Counted from the first letter of the stretch, positions 17,074-25,970 are shown. The stretch: DNA of 64,000 bases from Streptomyces spinoverrucosus (GCF_015712165.1 NZ_JADPZX010000001.1:6336001-6400000), one strand, 5' to 3'. Numbers and translations are program-made. Notes: a model not told the origin generated them from the sequence alone.

Positions 17074-18543
17074 TCAGACCCCTTCCGCCACGGCCTTGAT
17101 CTGCAGATACTCCTCGAATCCCGCGACCCCGCTCTCGCGGCCGATACCGCTGTGGCGATAGCCGCCGAACGGAACGTCGAAGCCGTAGTAGTTACCGCCG
17201 TTGACCGAGACGGTCCCGACCCGAAGCCGCCGGGCCACGGACTGCGCCCGCTCAGGCGAAGCACTGATCACGCCGCCGGACAGCCCGTACGAGGAGTTGT
17301 TGGCGATCCGCACGGCCTCGTCGTCACCGCCGTCGTACGGGATCACACAGAGAACCGGACCGAAGATCTCCTCCTGAGCGACCGTGTCGTTCTCGCCGAC
17401 GTCGGCGAGAACCGTGGGCTCGACGAACCAGCCCTTGGTGCGGTCGGCAGGGATCCCACCGCCCAGCGTGATCCGGGCGCCTTCGGCCACCCCTCGTTGG
17501 ATGTAGCCGAGTACGCGTTCCCGCTGGCGTTCGCTGATCAGCGGGCCCATGAGGTTGCCCGGGTCGGAAGGATCTCCGTAAGGCCAGCCGCGGAGGGTCT
17601 CCACCAGCGTCGTCAGGGTCGCCTCGTACTGCGCCCGCGGTACGAGCAGCCGCGAGAGGATCGCGCAGCCCTGGCCCGCGTGCGTGGTGATGTGGAAGGC
17701 CGCGGTGACGGCGGCCGTCGCGGGATCGGCGTCGTCGAGCGCGATCAGCGCCGACTTGCCGCCGAGTTCGAGGAACACCTTGGTGAGATTCTCCGCGGCG
17801 GCAGCCATCACGGCCCGGCCGGTGGCGGTCGATCCGGTGAAGGAGAGCATGTCGACCCGGGGGTCGGCTGCGAGTTGGTGGCCGATCTCGTGCCGGGAGG
17901 AGGCCACGACGTTGAGGACGCCGGCGGGTATGTCGGTCTCCTCGGCGACGAGCCGGCCGAGCGCGGTCGCGGCCCAGGGACTGTCGGGTGCGGGCTTGAG
18001 GACGACCGTGCAGCCCGCGGCCAGCGCGGGTGCGATCTTCGCGAGGTTGATCTGGGTGGGGAAGTTCCAGGGGGTGATGGCCCCGACCACTCCGATCGGC
18101 TCGCGGCGGAGCAGTCGGCGCGACACTCCGGTCGGCGCGGCGGCCTCACCCAGGTCGGTCTCCCAGTCGTAGCGCTCGGCGAGATCGGCGAACCAGCCGA
18201 TGCCCTCGACCGGGGTGTCGAACTGGGGTCCGCCGGTCAGGACGACCGGGGTCCCGATCTCGGCGACGAGATCGGCCTTGAGCTGGTCCGCGTTCTTGAC
18301 CAGGGCCGCCTGTAGTTGGCGCAGGCAGTGGACGCGGAACGCCGGATCGGTGCTCCAGGACGTTTCGTCGAAGGCCCGGCGAGCGGCGGTGATGGCCGCG
18401 TCCATGTCGGTCGCGGTGGCATCCGCGGTCGATCCGAGGACCTCCTCCGTGGCCGGATTGATGTTCTCGAAGGTGCCGCCGTCGGAGGCGGACACCAGCC
18501 GGCCGTCGATCAACAGGGGCTCTGTGCGGCCTGTCTGGGGCAT
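17074..18543 (-). CDS. NAD(P)-dependent aldehyde dehydrogenase
   Basis: 489-aa ALDH-superfamily enzyme oxidising an aldehyde to an acid. The catalytic Cys lies in HAGQGCAILSRLLV and the general-base Glu in VFLELGGKSALIAL; VVGAITPWNFPTQINLAKIA is the cofactor-binding segment. It heads a six-gene operon. A GGGAGG ribosome site precedes the ATG, and element C lies 20-39 nt upstream. With P450 and SDRs downstream it could carry a hydroxylated methyl or side chain from aldehyde to acid. Confidence 0.93.
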   Translation of the reverse strand: MPQTGRTEPLLIDGRLVSASDGGTFENINPATEEVLGSTADATATDMDAAITAARRAFDETSWSTDPAFRVHCLRQLQAALVKNADQLKADLVAEIGTPVVLTGGPQFDTPVEGIGWFADLAERYDWETDLGEAAAPTGVSRRLLRREPIGVVGAITPWNFPTQINLAKIAPALAAGCTVVLKPAPDSPWAATALGRLVAEETDIPAGVLNVVASSRHEIGHQLAADPRVDMLSFTGSTATGRAVMAAAAENLTKVFLELGGKSALIALDDADPATAAVTAAFHITTHAGQGCAILSRLLVPRAQYEATLTTLVETLRGWPYGDPSDPGNLMGPLISERQRERVLGYIQRGVAEGARITLGGGIPADRTKGWFVEPTVLADVGENDTVAQEEIFGPVLCVIPYDGGDDEAVRIANNSSYGLSGGVISASPERAQSVARRLRVGTVSVNGGNYYGFDVPFGGYRHSGIGRESGVAGFEEYLQIKAVAEGV

Positions 18544-18562
18544 CGCGCCTCCCGAGGCTCAG

Positions 18563-18582
18563 TTGATTTTATATATCGTATT
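18563..18582. promoter_or_regulatory. AT-rich operator-like element C (ALDH operon promoter)
   Basis: TTGATTTTATATATCGTATT lies just upstream of the six-gene aldehyde dehydrogenase operon. It matches element E (51382-51401) at 17 of 20 positions although the two are 33 kb apart. On the operon strand it contains TATAAAAT, so it probably overlaps the -10 box. Confidence 0.6.
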
Positions 18583-18717
18583 TATGTGGGGGTCGATGGG
18601 CAACGGCTCTGCTTGGAGTGGTCTTGCCGGGGCGACGGCGCGCTGCCGGACCGAAGGCAACAGGGGCCCATCGGCCCGGAGATGGCGTCGGCGCAGGTCG
18701 TCTCGTCGGCCGCGGCG

Positions 18718-19992
18718 TCAGGCCGTGGCGTTCGCGGCCAGATCTGCCAGGGTGGTGGCGGAAGGGCTGCGGCCCTTGCCCCGCGCCTTGATCGAGACGT
18801 CGTGCCCGGCGGCCTCGGTGCGCAGAGCGCCCACGGTCGAGGTCTCCCGCGTGCGGCCGCCCACGAAGGGGTCGAAGGAGTACCAGCGCATGGCGTTCTG
18901 GTACGTGATCTTGTTGAGCTCGTCGTCCGGAACATCCGCGGCCATGGCCGACAGCTCCTCGGGAGCGTGCGGCCAGGGCGAGTCGGAGTGCGGGTAGTCG
19001 CATTCCCACGCGATGTTGTCGAGTCCGATGTCGTGCCTCAGCTTGATCCCGATCGGGTCCGAAATGAAGCACGTGAGGAAGTGCTCGCGGAAGACCTCGC
19101 TCGGCAGCTTCCCGCCGAAGTCCTGGCCCGTCCACAGGCGGTGCATGTCGTACGTGCGGTCGATGCGGTCGAGGAAGTACGGGATCCAGCCCGTGCCGCC
19201 TTCGGACAGTGCGAACTTGATGCGCGGGAACTTCTTGATCACTCGCGACCACATCAGGTCGGCCGCCGCCTGGCAGACGTTGATGGGCTGGAGCGTGATC
19301 ATCACGTCCATGGGCGCGTCCGGCGCCGTGACCGCGAGCTTCCCGGACGAGCCGAGATGGATCGACAGGACGACGTCCTCGTCGCTGACGGCCTGCCACA
19401 GCGGATCCCAGTAGTCGCTGTGGAAGCTCGGGTACCCGAGGGTGGCGGGGTTCTCGGTGAAGGTCATCGAGTGACAGCCCTTGGCTGCCACCCGGCGCAC
19501 CTCGGCGGCACAGGCCTCGGCGTCCCACAGGACGGGCAGGGCCATCGGAATGATCCGGCCCGGATGGGTTCCGGCCCACTCGTCGATGTGCCAGTCGTTG
19601 TACGCGCGGATCACGGCGAGGGCCAGGTCCTTGTCCTCGGCTGTGGCGATCAGGCGACCGCTGAAGCCGGGGAAGGACGGGAAGTTCATGGACGCGAGCA
19701 GTCCGCCGGCGTTCATGTCCTTGATGCGTTCGTCGATGTCGTAGCAGCCGGGCCGTATCTCCTCGAAGGAGGTCGGATCGACTCCGTACTCCTCCTTGGG
19801 GCGGCCGGCCACCGCGTTGAGCCCGATGTTCGGGATGACGGCTCCGTTGAACGTCCACACGTCCAGGCCGTCCTTGCTGACGACCTTGGGCGCGCGGTCG
19901 CGGTACTTGGCGGGGATGTGCCCGTCGAAGAGGGTGGGCGGTTCGACGACGTGGTCGTCGACGCTGATCAGGACGAGGTCTTCGGGGTTCAT
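18718..19992 (-). CDS. Amidohydrolase-family metal-dependent hydrolase or decarboxylase
   Basis: 424-aa amidohydrolase-2 family protein of the type that includes aromatic-acid decarboxylases and ring-opening hydrolases. The N-terminus LVLISVDDHVVEPP gives the D-x-H-like metal motif; a later VVLSIHLGSS supplies a His, and ECDYPHSDSPW the distal Asp/His pair. It has its own 153-bp upstream region with inverted repeats. No signal peptide. It sits between two operons bearing the AT-rich element but does not carry a clear copy itself. Could hydrolyse a cyclic diketone or decarboxylate a ring acid; not decidable here. Confidence 0.85.
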   Translation of the reverse strand: MNPEDLVLISVDDHVVEPPTLFDGHIPAKYRDRAPKVVSKDGLDVWTFNGAVIPNIGLNAVAGRPKEEYGVDPTSFEEIRPGCYDIDERIKDMNAGGLLASMNFPSFPGFSGRLIATAEDKDLALAVIRAYNDWHIDEWAGTHPGRIIPMALPVLWDAEACAAEVRRVAAKGCHSMTFTENPATLGYPSFHSDYWDPLWQAVSDEDVVLSIHLGSSGKLAVTAPDAPMDVMITLQPINVCQAAADLMWSRVIKKFPRIKFALSEGGTGWIPYFLDRIDRTYDMHRLWTGQDFGGKLPSEVFREHFLTCFISDPIGIKLRHDIGLDNIAWECDYPHSDSPWPHAPEELSAMAADVPDDELNKITYQNAMRWYSFDPFVGGRTRETSTVGALRTEAAGHDVSIKARGKGRSPSATTLADLAANATA

Positions 19993-20017
19993 GAACTCTC
20001 CCAGCGAGTGCGGGCGT

Positions 20018-20051
20018 TGAACCAGGTTTCAGCGGAGTGAACTACGGTTCA
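20018..20051. promoter_or_regulatory. Two inverted repeats upstream of amidohydrolase
   Basis: TGAAC-TACG-GTTCA at 20038-20051 is a perfect 5-bp inverted repeat with a 4-nt spacer. TGAACCAGGTTTCA at 20018-20031 is a related imperfect one. Both lie 26-59 nt upstream of the amidohydrolase ATG on its own strand. They look like a dimeric repressor operator distinct from the AT-rich elements. Confidence 0.4.
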
Positions 20052-20145
20052 GTTTTCGCCGCAAGGGTGCGCGCAAGAACTCGTAGCCATGAATTCGCCC
20101 GGTCCGCCGTGTGCCGCCCGGGAGCGGAGTGCGGGGTGGGCCGGG

Positions 20146-20778
20146 TCAGCCGGAGGTGAAGAAGGTCCGCGCGAGCAGGGCGTGGAAGTCCTCGGTCGGC
20201 AAGGGTGGTTGGGACGAGTCGGCTGAGCCGAGCTCGGCCGTCTGGCAGGCGGCGATGATCCCCGAGAACATGAGCGCGAGTACGGTGGGTGGACCCGGGA
20301 TCAGTTCGCCTGCGCCTTGGCCGCGTGCGAAGAGATCCGCCTGCAGTTGCTGTGCCTCGTGGAAGTTCTTGGTGATCTGCGGATCACCTGTGGGTTCGGC
20401 CAGCGGTGGTGCGATCGCGCCGCCACGCAGGACGAGCCGTCCGAAGTTGCGGTGAGTGCGGAAGAACCCCACCTGCCAGTCGGCCAGGGCGATCAGTTGC
20501 TCGCGCGGTGGCTTCTCGGAGGTGAGAATGGTCCGCATCCCGGGCATGAACTCCGCGCCGCGGCGACGGAAGGTCTCGCGGTAGAGGTCGTCCTTGCCGC
20601 CCGGGAAGAAGGTGTAGACCGAGCCGACCGAGTACTCGGCAAGCTCGGCTATCTCGCGCAGTGCCGCGTCGTGGAAGCCTTCGCGCGCGAACACCTGCTC
20701 CGCGACGTCGAGGATCTGCCCCCGGCTCAGCTCCCGGCGCCGCTTGCGTCGCTCGTCGCGGAGGCTGCGCTGGGCCAT
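20146..20778 (-). CDS. TetR-family transcriptional regulator
   Basis: 210-aa TetR protein. The N-terminal helix-turn-helix spans about residues 20-65 (ILDVAEQVFAREGFHDAALR, then LAEYSVGSVYTFFPGGKDDL). The C-terminal ligand domain gives no hint of effector; acyl-CoAs are frequent effectors for TetR proteins in such loci. It is divergent from a hydratase/dehydrogenase operon with the near-perfect palindromic element D between them, the usual arrangement for an autoregulated TetR repressor. Best candidate to control the AT-rich-element regulon; inference only. Confidence 0.9.
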   Translation of the reverse strand: MAQRSLRDERRKRRRELSRGQILDVAEQVFAREGFHDAALREIAELAEYSVGSVYTFFPGGKDDLYRETFRRRGAEFMPGMRTILTSEKPPREQLIALADWQVGFFRTHRNFGRLVLRGGAIAPPLAEPTGDPQITKNFHEAQQLQADLFARGQGAGELIPGPPTVLALMFSGIIAACQTAELGSADSSQPPLPTEDFHALLARTFFTSG

Positions 20779-20867
20779 GGATGCCGTCGTCTCCCTCTGG
20801 TCATCGGCGGAACCGCGTGTGCTTTCCGAATCCGAACATCGTAAGGGTAGGAGGTAAGGAGTCAGGT

Positions 20868-20886
20868 GTTGTATAAAATATGCAAC
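20868..20886. promoter_or_regulatory. AT-rich palindromic operator-like element D
   Basis: GTTGTATAAAATATGCAAC forms 8-bp arms (GTTGTATA and TATGCAAC, one mismatch) around AAA. It lies 20 nt upstream of the TTG start of the hydratase gene and 89 nt upstream of the divergent TetR gene. The TTGTATAAAATAT core is shared with element A. Confidence 0.6.
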
Positions 20887-20906
20887 CCTGCTGAAAGGGG
20901 AGGGCT

Positions 20907-21722
20907 TTGACCGAGGATCTGCTCTGGGATGTCGGCGCCGACGGTGTGGCCCGGCTTACGCTGAACCGCCCTCGGGCGGGGAACTCCCTTACGCCGGCGA
21001 TGCGCGAGTACGTGATCGAACGGCTTGAGCAGGCCGGCGCCGACCAGCGCATCCGCGTGGTGGTGCTGACCGGCGCGGGGGACAGGCACTTCTGTACGGG
21101 TGCTGACCTGGGTGCTTCGCATACCGATGACGATCTGCCCGCCGGCGCACCCGCCCAACCCGCGGGGTCCGTCTCGCGCGCCGTCGCGAGAGGCGCTCAG
21201 CGCTTGATCGCCGCGGTACTCGACTGCGAGAAGCCGGTCATCGCGGCGGTCAACGGGACCGCGGCCGGAATCGGCTGCCACCTCGCGTACGCCTGCGATC
21301 TGGTGGTGGCGTCCGAAGGCGCCAGGTTCGTGGAGGTGTTCGCGAGGAGAGGGCTCGTCGTGGACGGCGGCGGGGCGTATCTGCTCGCTCGTCTGATCGG
21401 GCCGCAGCGGGCCAAGGAGCTGATCTTCTTCGCCGACGACCTGCCGGTGACGGACGCGTACCGCCTCGGCCTGGTGAACAAGGTCGTCCCGCCCGGCGAA
21501 CTGGCGTCGGCTGCAGACAGCTGGGCGAAGCGGCTCGCAGAGGGGCCGACGGTGGCGCTCGCTCTTGGGAAACGGCTGGTCAACCAGGCGCTGGACGGCG
21601 ATCGTGGTACGGCGTTCGCCCACGAAGCACTGGCTGCCGAGATCAACATGCGCAGCGCCGACGGGCAGGAGGGCCTGCGGGCGTTCGTGGAACGCCGTGC
21701 CCCCGTCTTCCGCGGGTGGTAG
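20907..21722 (+). CDS. Enoyl-CoA hydratase/isomerase family protein
   Basis: 271-aa crotonase-family enzyme. A TTG start at 20907 is chosen because it follows AAAGGGGAGGG at good spacing and leads straight into TEDLLWDVGADGVARLTLN. The oxyanion-hole region is AVNGTAAGIGCHLAYACDLV and the second acid position lies in FVEVFARRGLVVDGGG. First gene of a three-gene unit with two acyl-CoA dehydrogenases, so it probably acts on the enoyl-CoA they make. Family certain, substrate open. Confidence 0.9.
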   Translation: MTEDLLWDVGADGVARLTLNRPRAGNSLTPAMREYVIERLEQAGADQRIRVVVLTGAGDRHFCTGADLGASHTDDDLPAGAPAQPAGSVSRAVARGAQRLIAAVLDCEKPVIAAVNGTAAGIGCHLAYACDLVVASEGARFVEVFARRGLVVDGGGAYLLARLIGPQRAKELIFFADDLPVTDAYRLGLVNKVVPPGELASAADSWAKRLAEGPTVALALGKRLVNQALDGDRGTAFAHEALAAEINMRSADGQEGLRAFVERRAPVFRGW

Positions 21723-21782
21723 CGACCTCCGGCGCCCACAGGAGTTCGGGCGGATCTGCGGTACGAGAGTGAGGGGCCCTGC

Positions 21783-22988
21783 ATGCAACTGCGCTACACC
21801 GCCGCCGAGTTGGCGTTCCGCAAGGCACTGAGGGCCTGGCTCGCCGAGACACTTCCCACCGTGCCACCCGCTCCCGACCGCGACGACTGGTCCGGGCGCA
21901 GGGCGTACGACTGCGCCTGGCAGCAACGGTTGTACGGAGCCGGATACGCGGGTGTGGACTGGCCGGCCGAGCACGGCGGGCTCGGAGCCTCGCCGACCGA
22001 GCAGCTGATCTTCCTGGAGGAGTGCGCGCGCATGCGGGCCCCGGGTGTCGGCGCCGGCTTCGTCGGGTTGCTCCACGCAGGGCCGACGCTGATCGCCGAG
22101 GGGACCGAGCGGCAGCGGGCACGCCATCTGCCCGGGATCCTGCGCGGCGAGGAGGTCTGGTGCCAGGGCTTCTCCGAACCGGATGCCGGCTCCGACCTCG
22201 CCTCCCTTCGTACGTCCGCGGTCCGGGACGGCGACTCGTATGTGATCAACGGCCGCAAGGTGTGGACATCCTTCGCCCAGGTCGCCGACTACTGCGAACT
22301 GCTGGTACGGACGGATCCGCAGGCGCCCTCGCACAAGGGCATCAGCTGGCTCATCCTTCCGATGGAGACACCGGGCGTCCAGGTGAGACCGCTGCGCAAC
22401 GCCGTCGGGAGCGACGAGTTCGCCGAGCTGATCCTGGACGATGTGCGCGTGCCCGCCGAGAACCTGGTCGGTGCCGAGAACGACGGCTGGCGTGTGGCGA
22501 TGGTGACCTTCTCCTTCGAGCGCGGCACGGCCTTCATCGCCGACGTCCTCGAATCCCGCCGGCTCCTCCAGGAGACGGCTCGCATCGCCCGCAGCAGCCC
22601 CGGCCCCCGCGGCGAACCTCTGTGGGCCGACCCGGGATTGCGTCGCGACGTCGGCCGCCTCACCGCCGAGGTCTGCGGGCTCTGGTCCCTCATCCTCAAG
22701 AACGTCTCCGAAGCCTCGGCCGGGCGGGTACCGGTGCAGGGCGCCTCGGTCTTCAAGCTGAGGTTCACGGAGAACCGCCAACGGATCGGCGACCTCGCCG
22801 CCCAGGTGCTGGGCCGCGCCGCCCTGTCGGTGAGCGATCTGCCCGGCGCGGACAACTCCCACATCGTCGAGGACCGGCTCACCACCCTCGCGTACACCAT
22901 CGCCGCCGGAACCTCGCAGATCCAGAAGAACATCCTGGCCGAGCGCGCCCTCGGCCTGCCCAAGGAGCCCCGTTGGACCTCACGCTGA
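21783..22988 (+). CDS. Acyl-CoA dehydrogenase, larger subunit of a pair
   Basis: 401-aa flavoprotein. The FAD/substrate segment GFSEPDAGSDLASLRTSA and the C-terminal TSQIQKNILAERALGLP are typical; the middle domain begins YVINGRKVWTSFAQ. It overlaps the next, shorter dehydrogenase gene by 16 nt. Actinobacteria use such paired, unequal subunits as alpha2beta2 dehydrogenases on bulky CoA esters (FadE28-FadE29/ChsE1-ChsE2 in steroid side-chain degradation). Expected to desaturate a ring-bearing acyl-CoA. Confidence 0.93.
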   Translation: MQLRYTAAELAFRKALRAWLAETLPTVPPAPDRDDWSGRRAYDCAWQQRLYGAGYAGVDWPAEHGGLGASPTEQLIFLEECARMRAPGVGAGFVGLLHAGPTLIAEGTERQRARHLPGILRGEEVWCQGFSEPDAGSDLASLRTSAVRDGDSYVINGRKVWTSFAQVADYCELLVRTDPQAPSHKGISWLILPMETPGVQVRPLRNAVGSDEFAELILDDVRVPAENLVGAENDGWRVAMVTFSFERGTAFIADVLESRRLLQETARIARSSPGPRGEPLWADPGLRRDVGRLTAEVCGLWSLILKNVSEASAGRVPVQGASVFKLRFTENRQRIGDLAAQVLGRAALSVSDLPGADNSHIVEDRLTTLAYTIAAGTSQIQKNILAERALGLPKEPRWTSR

Positions 22989-23968
22989 GCCCCGACCAGC
23001 TCGATCTGCGCGCCGGCCTCGTCGAATTCCTCGATGCGCAGTGGACGCCCGAGCGGCTGCGCGCGGGCGCGTCTTCCCCGACGCCGGATCACGACTCATG
23101 GCGCAGGCTGTCGGAACTGGGCCTCTTCGGAGTCACCGTCCCCGAGAGCGCGGGCGGGATGGGCCTCGGATGCGCCGAAGCGGCGATCCTCTGCGAGGAG
23201 TTGGGCCGCTACCTCGTCCCCGGCCCGCTGGTGCCCAGCCTGCTCGCGGCCGACCGCGTGCCCGGCGTTCTGACGGGCGACTGCCTGGTCGCCCTCCTCG
23301 ACCGACGCGACCCGACAGCAGTGGCCGAGCACCTGCCGAACGCCACTCACCTGGTCGTCATCGAGGATTCGGGCCTCTTGCTGCACCCGGTGGAGGGGCT
23401 GAAGTCCGTAGTCGCGCAGCAGCCACTTGACCCGCTCACCCCCGTGGCCGTGCTGGCGGGCCCTCTGGGTTCAGGTGAGCGCATCGGTTCGGCCCAGGAC
23501 GCCGCACGGTGGCGGGAAGTCGGCGCCGTGCTGACAGCGGCGCTCCAGACGGGAGTCGCTCGCGGAGCCCTGGAGCTCGCCACGCAGTACGCCACCGAAC
23601 GCGTCCAGTTCGGTCGCGTCATCGGCTCGTTCCAGGCGATCAAGCACCTGCTGGCCGAGGCGCTGGTCCGTGTCGACCTCGCGCGCGCCGCGGTGCACGT
23701 CGCCGCGCTGACCCTCGACGACCCTGGCGCAGGGGATTCGGCCGAAACGGTGGCGGCGGCCAAAGTCCTGGCAGATGACGCGGCCGCGGCGAACGGACGC
23801 ACCTGCGTCCAGGTGCACGGCGGAATGGGCTTCACCTGGGAGGTCCTCGCCCATCTCTACCTCAAGCGGGCGTGGGTCCAGCAGAGCGCGTTCGGCAGCG
23901 CGGACGAGCACGCTCTGGGTTTGGCGGAGAGACTGCCCGACGCGATGCTTCAGGCAGAAGCCGAGTGA
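22973..23968 (+). CDS. Acyl-CoA dehydrogenase, smaller subunit of a pair
   Basis: 331-aa dehydrogenase, shorter than the usual 380-400. The TTG at 22973 is chosen because AGGAG precedes it by about 5 nt and the fold starts at once (DLTLSPDQLDLRAGLVEFLD); it lies inside the 3' end of the previous gene, giving translational coupling. The middle domain is reduced and rich in Leu/Val, whereas the C-terminal helices are kept (YATERVQFGRVIGSFQAIKH, QVHGGMGFTWE). This asymmetry supports a heteromeric enzyme with its neighbour. Confidence 0.88.
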   Translation: MDLTLSPDQLDLRAGLVEFLDAQWTPERLRAGASSPTPDHDSWRRLSELGLFGVTVPESAGGMGLGCAEAAILCEELGRYLVPGPLVPSLLAADRVPGVLTGDCLVALLDRRDPTAVAEHLPNATHLVVIEDSGLLLHPVEGLKSVVAQQPLDPLTPVAVLAGPLGSGERIGSAQDAARWREVGAVLTAALQTGVARGALELATQYATERVQFGRVIGSFQAIKHLLAEALVRVDLARAAVHVAALTLDDPGAGDSAETVAAAKVLADDAAAANGRTCVQVHGGMGFTWEVLAHLYLKRAWVQQSAFGSADEHALGLAERLPDAMLQAEAE

Positions 23969-24008
23969 TCTGGACGCTGCGGGCCGGTACCTCCTGCCCC
24001 GCATCCGT

Positions 24009-25102
24009 TCAGCCGTACGGTTTCCGGCGTTCTTCGTTGCCGAAATCGAGCCACCCCTGCCGCGTGGCCAGTGCCCCTGCCTGGAAGCGCGTCTCCGCGT
24101 CCAGCGTCTCCAACAGGTCCGCGATCCGCCGCCGGACGGTGTGCACGTGCACGCCCATCCTGCGGGCGATCGCCTCGTCCTTCAGGCCCGCCGCGAGCAG
24201 CGCCAGCAGCTCGCGCTGCGTATCGGAGAGTTCGGCGTCCGGGTTGCCGAGCGGCATCGAGCGGTCCCACACCGTCTCGAACAGCGGCACCAACGCGTTG
24301 TGCAGAAGCGCCTCGCGCACCACGAGGGCTGTCGCGGAAGGGTCGGTCGTCCCGTCGGCGGCAGCAGGGTGATGCGCCGGTCCACCATGACCATCTTGGT
24401 CGGTACGCCGGACGAGGTGCGCACCTGCGCGCCCTGCTCGGCGAGACGGTGCAGGGACAGCGTACGCCCCGGGTAGTTCAGGGCGCCGCTGTCGACGACT
24501 GTGCGGACGACTATCCCGCGCTCCAGCAGCGACTCCACGTCGAGCCCGGCGGAACGGGAGGGATCGTCGTACTCCTCAGGCGCCTTGGCGTACGGCGGGC
24601 GGTCCAGGATCAGCACCTCGTGCTCGGCCGACGCGAGGAGCGAGTCCACGCGGCCGATGATCTCGCGCGCGCCCGTGACCATCTCCATCCCGCCCTCGTA
24701 AGCCATCGGCGATCCCTCCACGAGCCGTCCGGCTATCTGGTCCGTGGACGCCACGATTCGCTCCAACTGCGCGGAACGACCGTGTAGTTCGGCCTGTCGC
24801 TGGTGGACGAGCGTGCGGATCGCCGCGGCGGGCGCGATGGGCCGGGGGAGCGGTGCCCCGGGCGCGGCGAGGCCCTGCTCAGCCAATCCGGCCAGGGCCG
24901 ATTCGAGCCGAGGGCGTGGGATGCCGGCGAGGCGGGCGCGTTCGTCCGCGTCCGCCGGGCGGTGCCGCAGGAGCGCCCCGTACACGCGCTCCTCGTCCTC
25001 GCTGAGTCCGAGTTCCCGCAGCTCCGACCCCTGGTCTGCCTTTTGGATGACGGCCGGATTTTCCTCCGGGCTCTTGGGCCACACCAGTGTCCACGTACAC
25101 AA
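24009..25102 (-). pseudogene. TrmB-LuxR hybrid transcriptional regulator, one frameshift
   Basis: A regulator with an N-terminal TrmB-type winged helix (LSEDEERVYGALLRHRP onward), a phospholipase-D-like middle region (EHEVLILDRPP) and a C-terminal LuxR helix-turn-helix (LSDTQRELLALLAAGLKDEA). Transcription runs from a TTG start at 25102 with AGGAGG upstream. One base is missing around 24354-24362: the first frame reads ITLLPPTG and then turns to nonsense, while the DNA-binding part continues in the next frame from DGTTDPSATALVVREALL. With one base restored the protein would be about 364 aa. True inactivation or sequencing error; the rest is well preserved. Confidence 0.82.
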
Positions 25103-25326
25103 GTGAGCCTCCTGCGTCCGTTGAAGCTCCCCGCTTTTCGGGAGTTCCCTGATGCGGACCGGACCAACAACCCATCACGGGGTGGCCCTTGCTTGTCATC
25201 AGGCGTGCGGCCAGAGCACCGCCGGCGCCGTGCCCGGTGCCTTTCTTCCGCAGACACCGCCGACGCACCTGTCCCCTGCCGGGGGGTGGGGGATCCCCTG
25301 AAAGATCCCGTCATGGAGGAGACTTG

Positions 25327-25620
25327 ATGATCCCAAGACCCGTACGTGAGCGGCGACTTGGCAGCGGCCGCGTGGCGAGGGTGCTGGGGGCCGCAGCGGT
25401 CGCCGCAGCGCTCGTCGTGGGGGCCAATGGTTCCGGCCACCGCTCAGCCGGCGCGGAGCAGTACCCTCGGCGCCACGGGCGGCGGCCACGAGGCCCTGCA
25501 CGTCACCTTGATCACTGGCGACCGGGTGCTGCTCGACGCCGAGGGACGGCCGACCGGCCCGATCCGGGCGGAGGGACGCGAGTCCGTGCCGGTGCAGGTG
25601 CAGACCGGGGGAGAGGTGCT
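25327..25620 (+). pseudogene. 5' fragment of a secreted S8-family serine peptidase
   Basis: An intact GGAGGAG site and ATG lead into a signal peptide (MIPRPVRERRLGSGRVARVL, then an Ala/Val core). At the G5 run 25419-25423 one extra base shifts the frame; in the next frame the sequence resumes as MVPATAQPARSS and then EALHVTLITGDRVLLDAEGR, the characteristic prodomain start of Streptomyces subtilisin-like peptidases. Homology stops near 25620, where a transposase remnant begins. Nothing of the catalytic domain remains, so this is a dead fragment. Confidence 0.75.
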
Positions 25621-25970
25621 GTCGGCAGCCACTGAGGAACTCGAGGTTCTTCGTTCTGGGGAACTCAGGCTCGACCCGCGCTCGGACCCGGTGGGATTCC
25701 GCGTTGTCGGCCTTCTCGCCGGCCACTGGTGTCGACCGGGTCGTTGGCGGTGCCGGACGACCAGGCCGGTGCCGGTGTCGGTGTAGGCGCCCTCGTCGAG
25801 CACCACGACACCTGGCACCGCTGCGGCAGACCGGAGTCGCGCCACACCTGGGCATCGGCTGTGTCGGCCGGAGAGGGTGAGCGGTGGCCACGACCAGGCG
25901 TGTCTCGGTGTCGATGACGACCTGACCCTATGAGGGCTGTGCCCATGCAGACGTATGAAGTACTCCGTTC
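25621..25970 (-). mobile_element. Degenerate IS5-family transposase remnant
   Basis: On the minus strand, pieces of a DDE transposase can be followed through three frames: QVVIDTETRLVVAT, then DAQVWRDSG, VVVLDEGAYTDTGTGLVV, and near the end RARVEPEFPRTKNLEFLSGC, matching the IS5-type order QVVxD-RLVVA, DxxVxRDSG, DxGY, RARVEHxFARMK. Several frameshifts and the loss of both ends show an old, inactive copy. Its 3' end abuts the truncated peptidase gene, suggesting the insertion cut that gene. I could not find terminal repeats. Confidence 0.7.

Noticed and set aside
20862..22862. 666-codon minus-strand frame over the hydratase and dehydrogenase genes
   Set aside because: Antisense of two clear plus-strand enzymes; no recognisable fold.
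25103..25326. Small gene upstream of the peptidase fragment
   Set aside because: Open frames here lack ribosome sites and domain similarity; the stretch reads as a promoter and leader region, including a short CTCCC/GGGAG hairpin.
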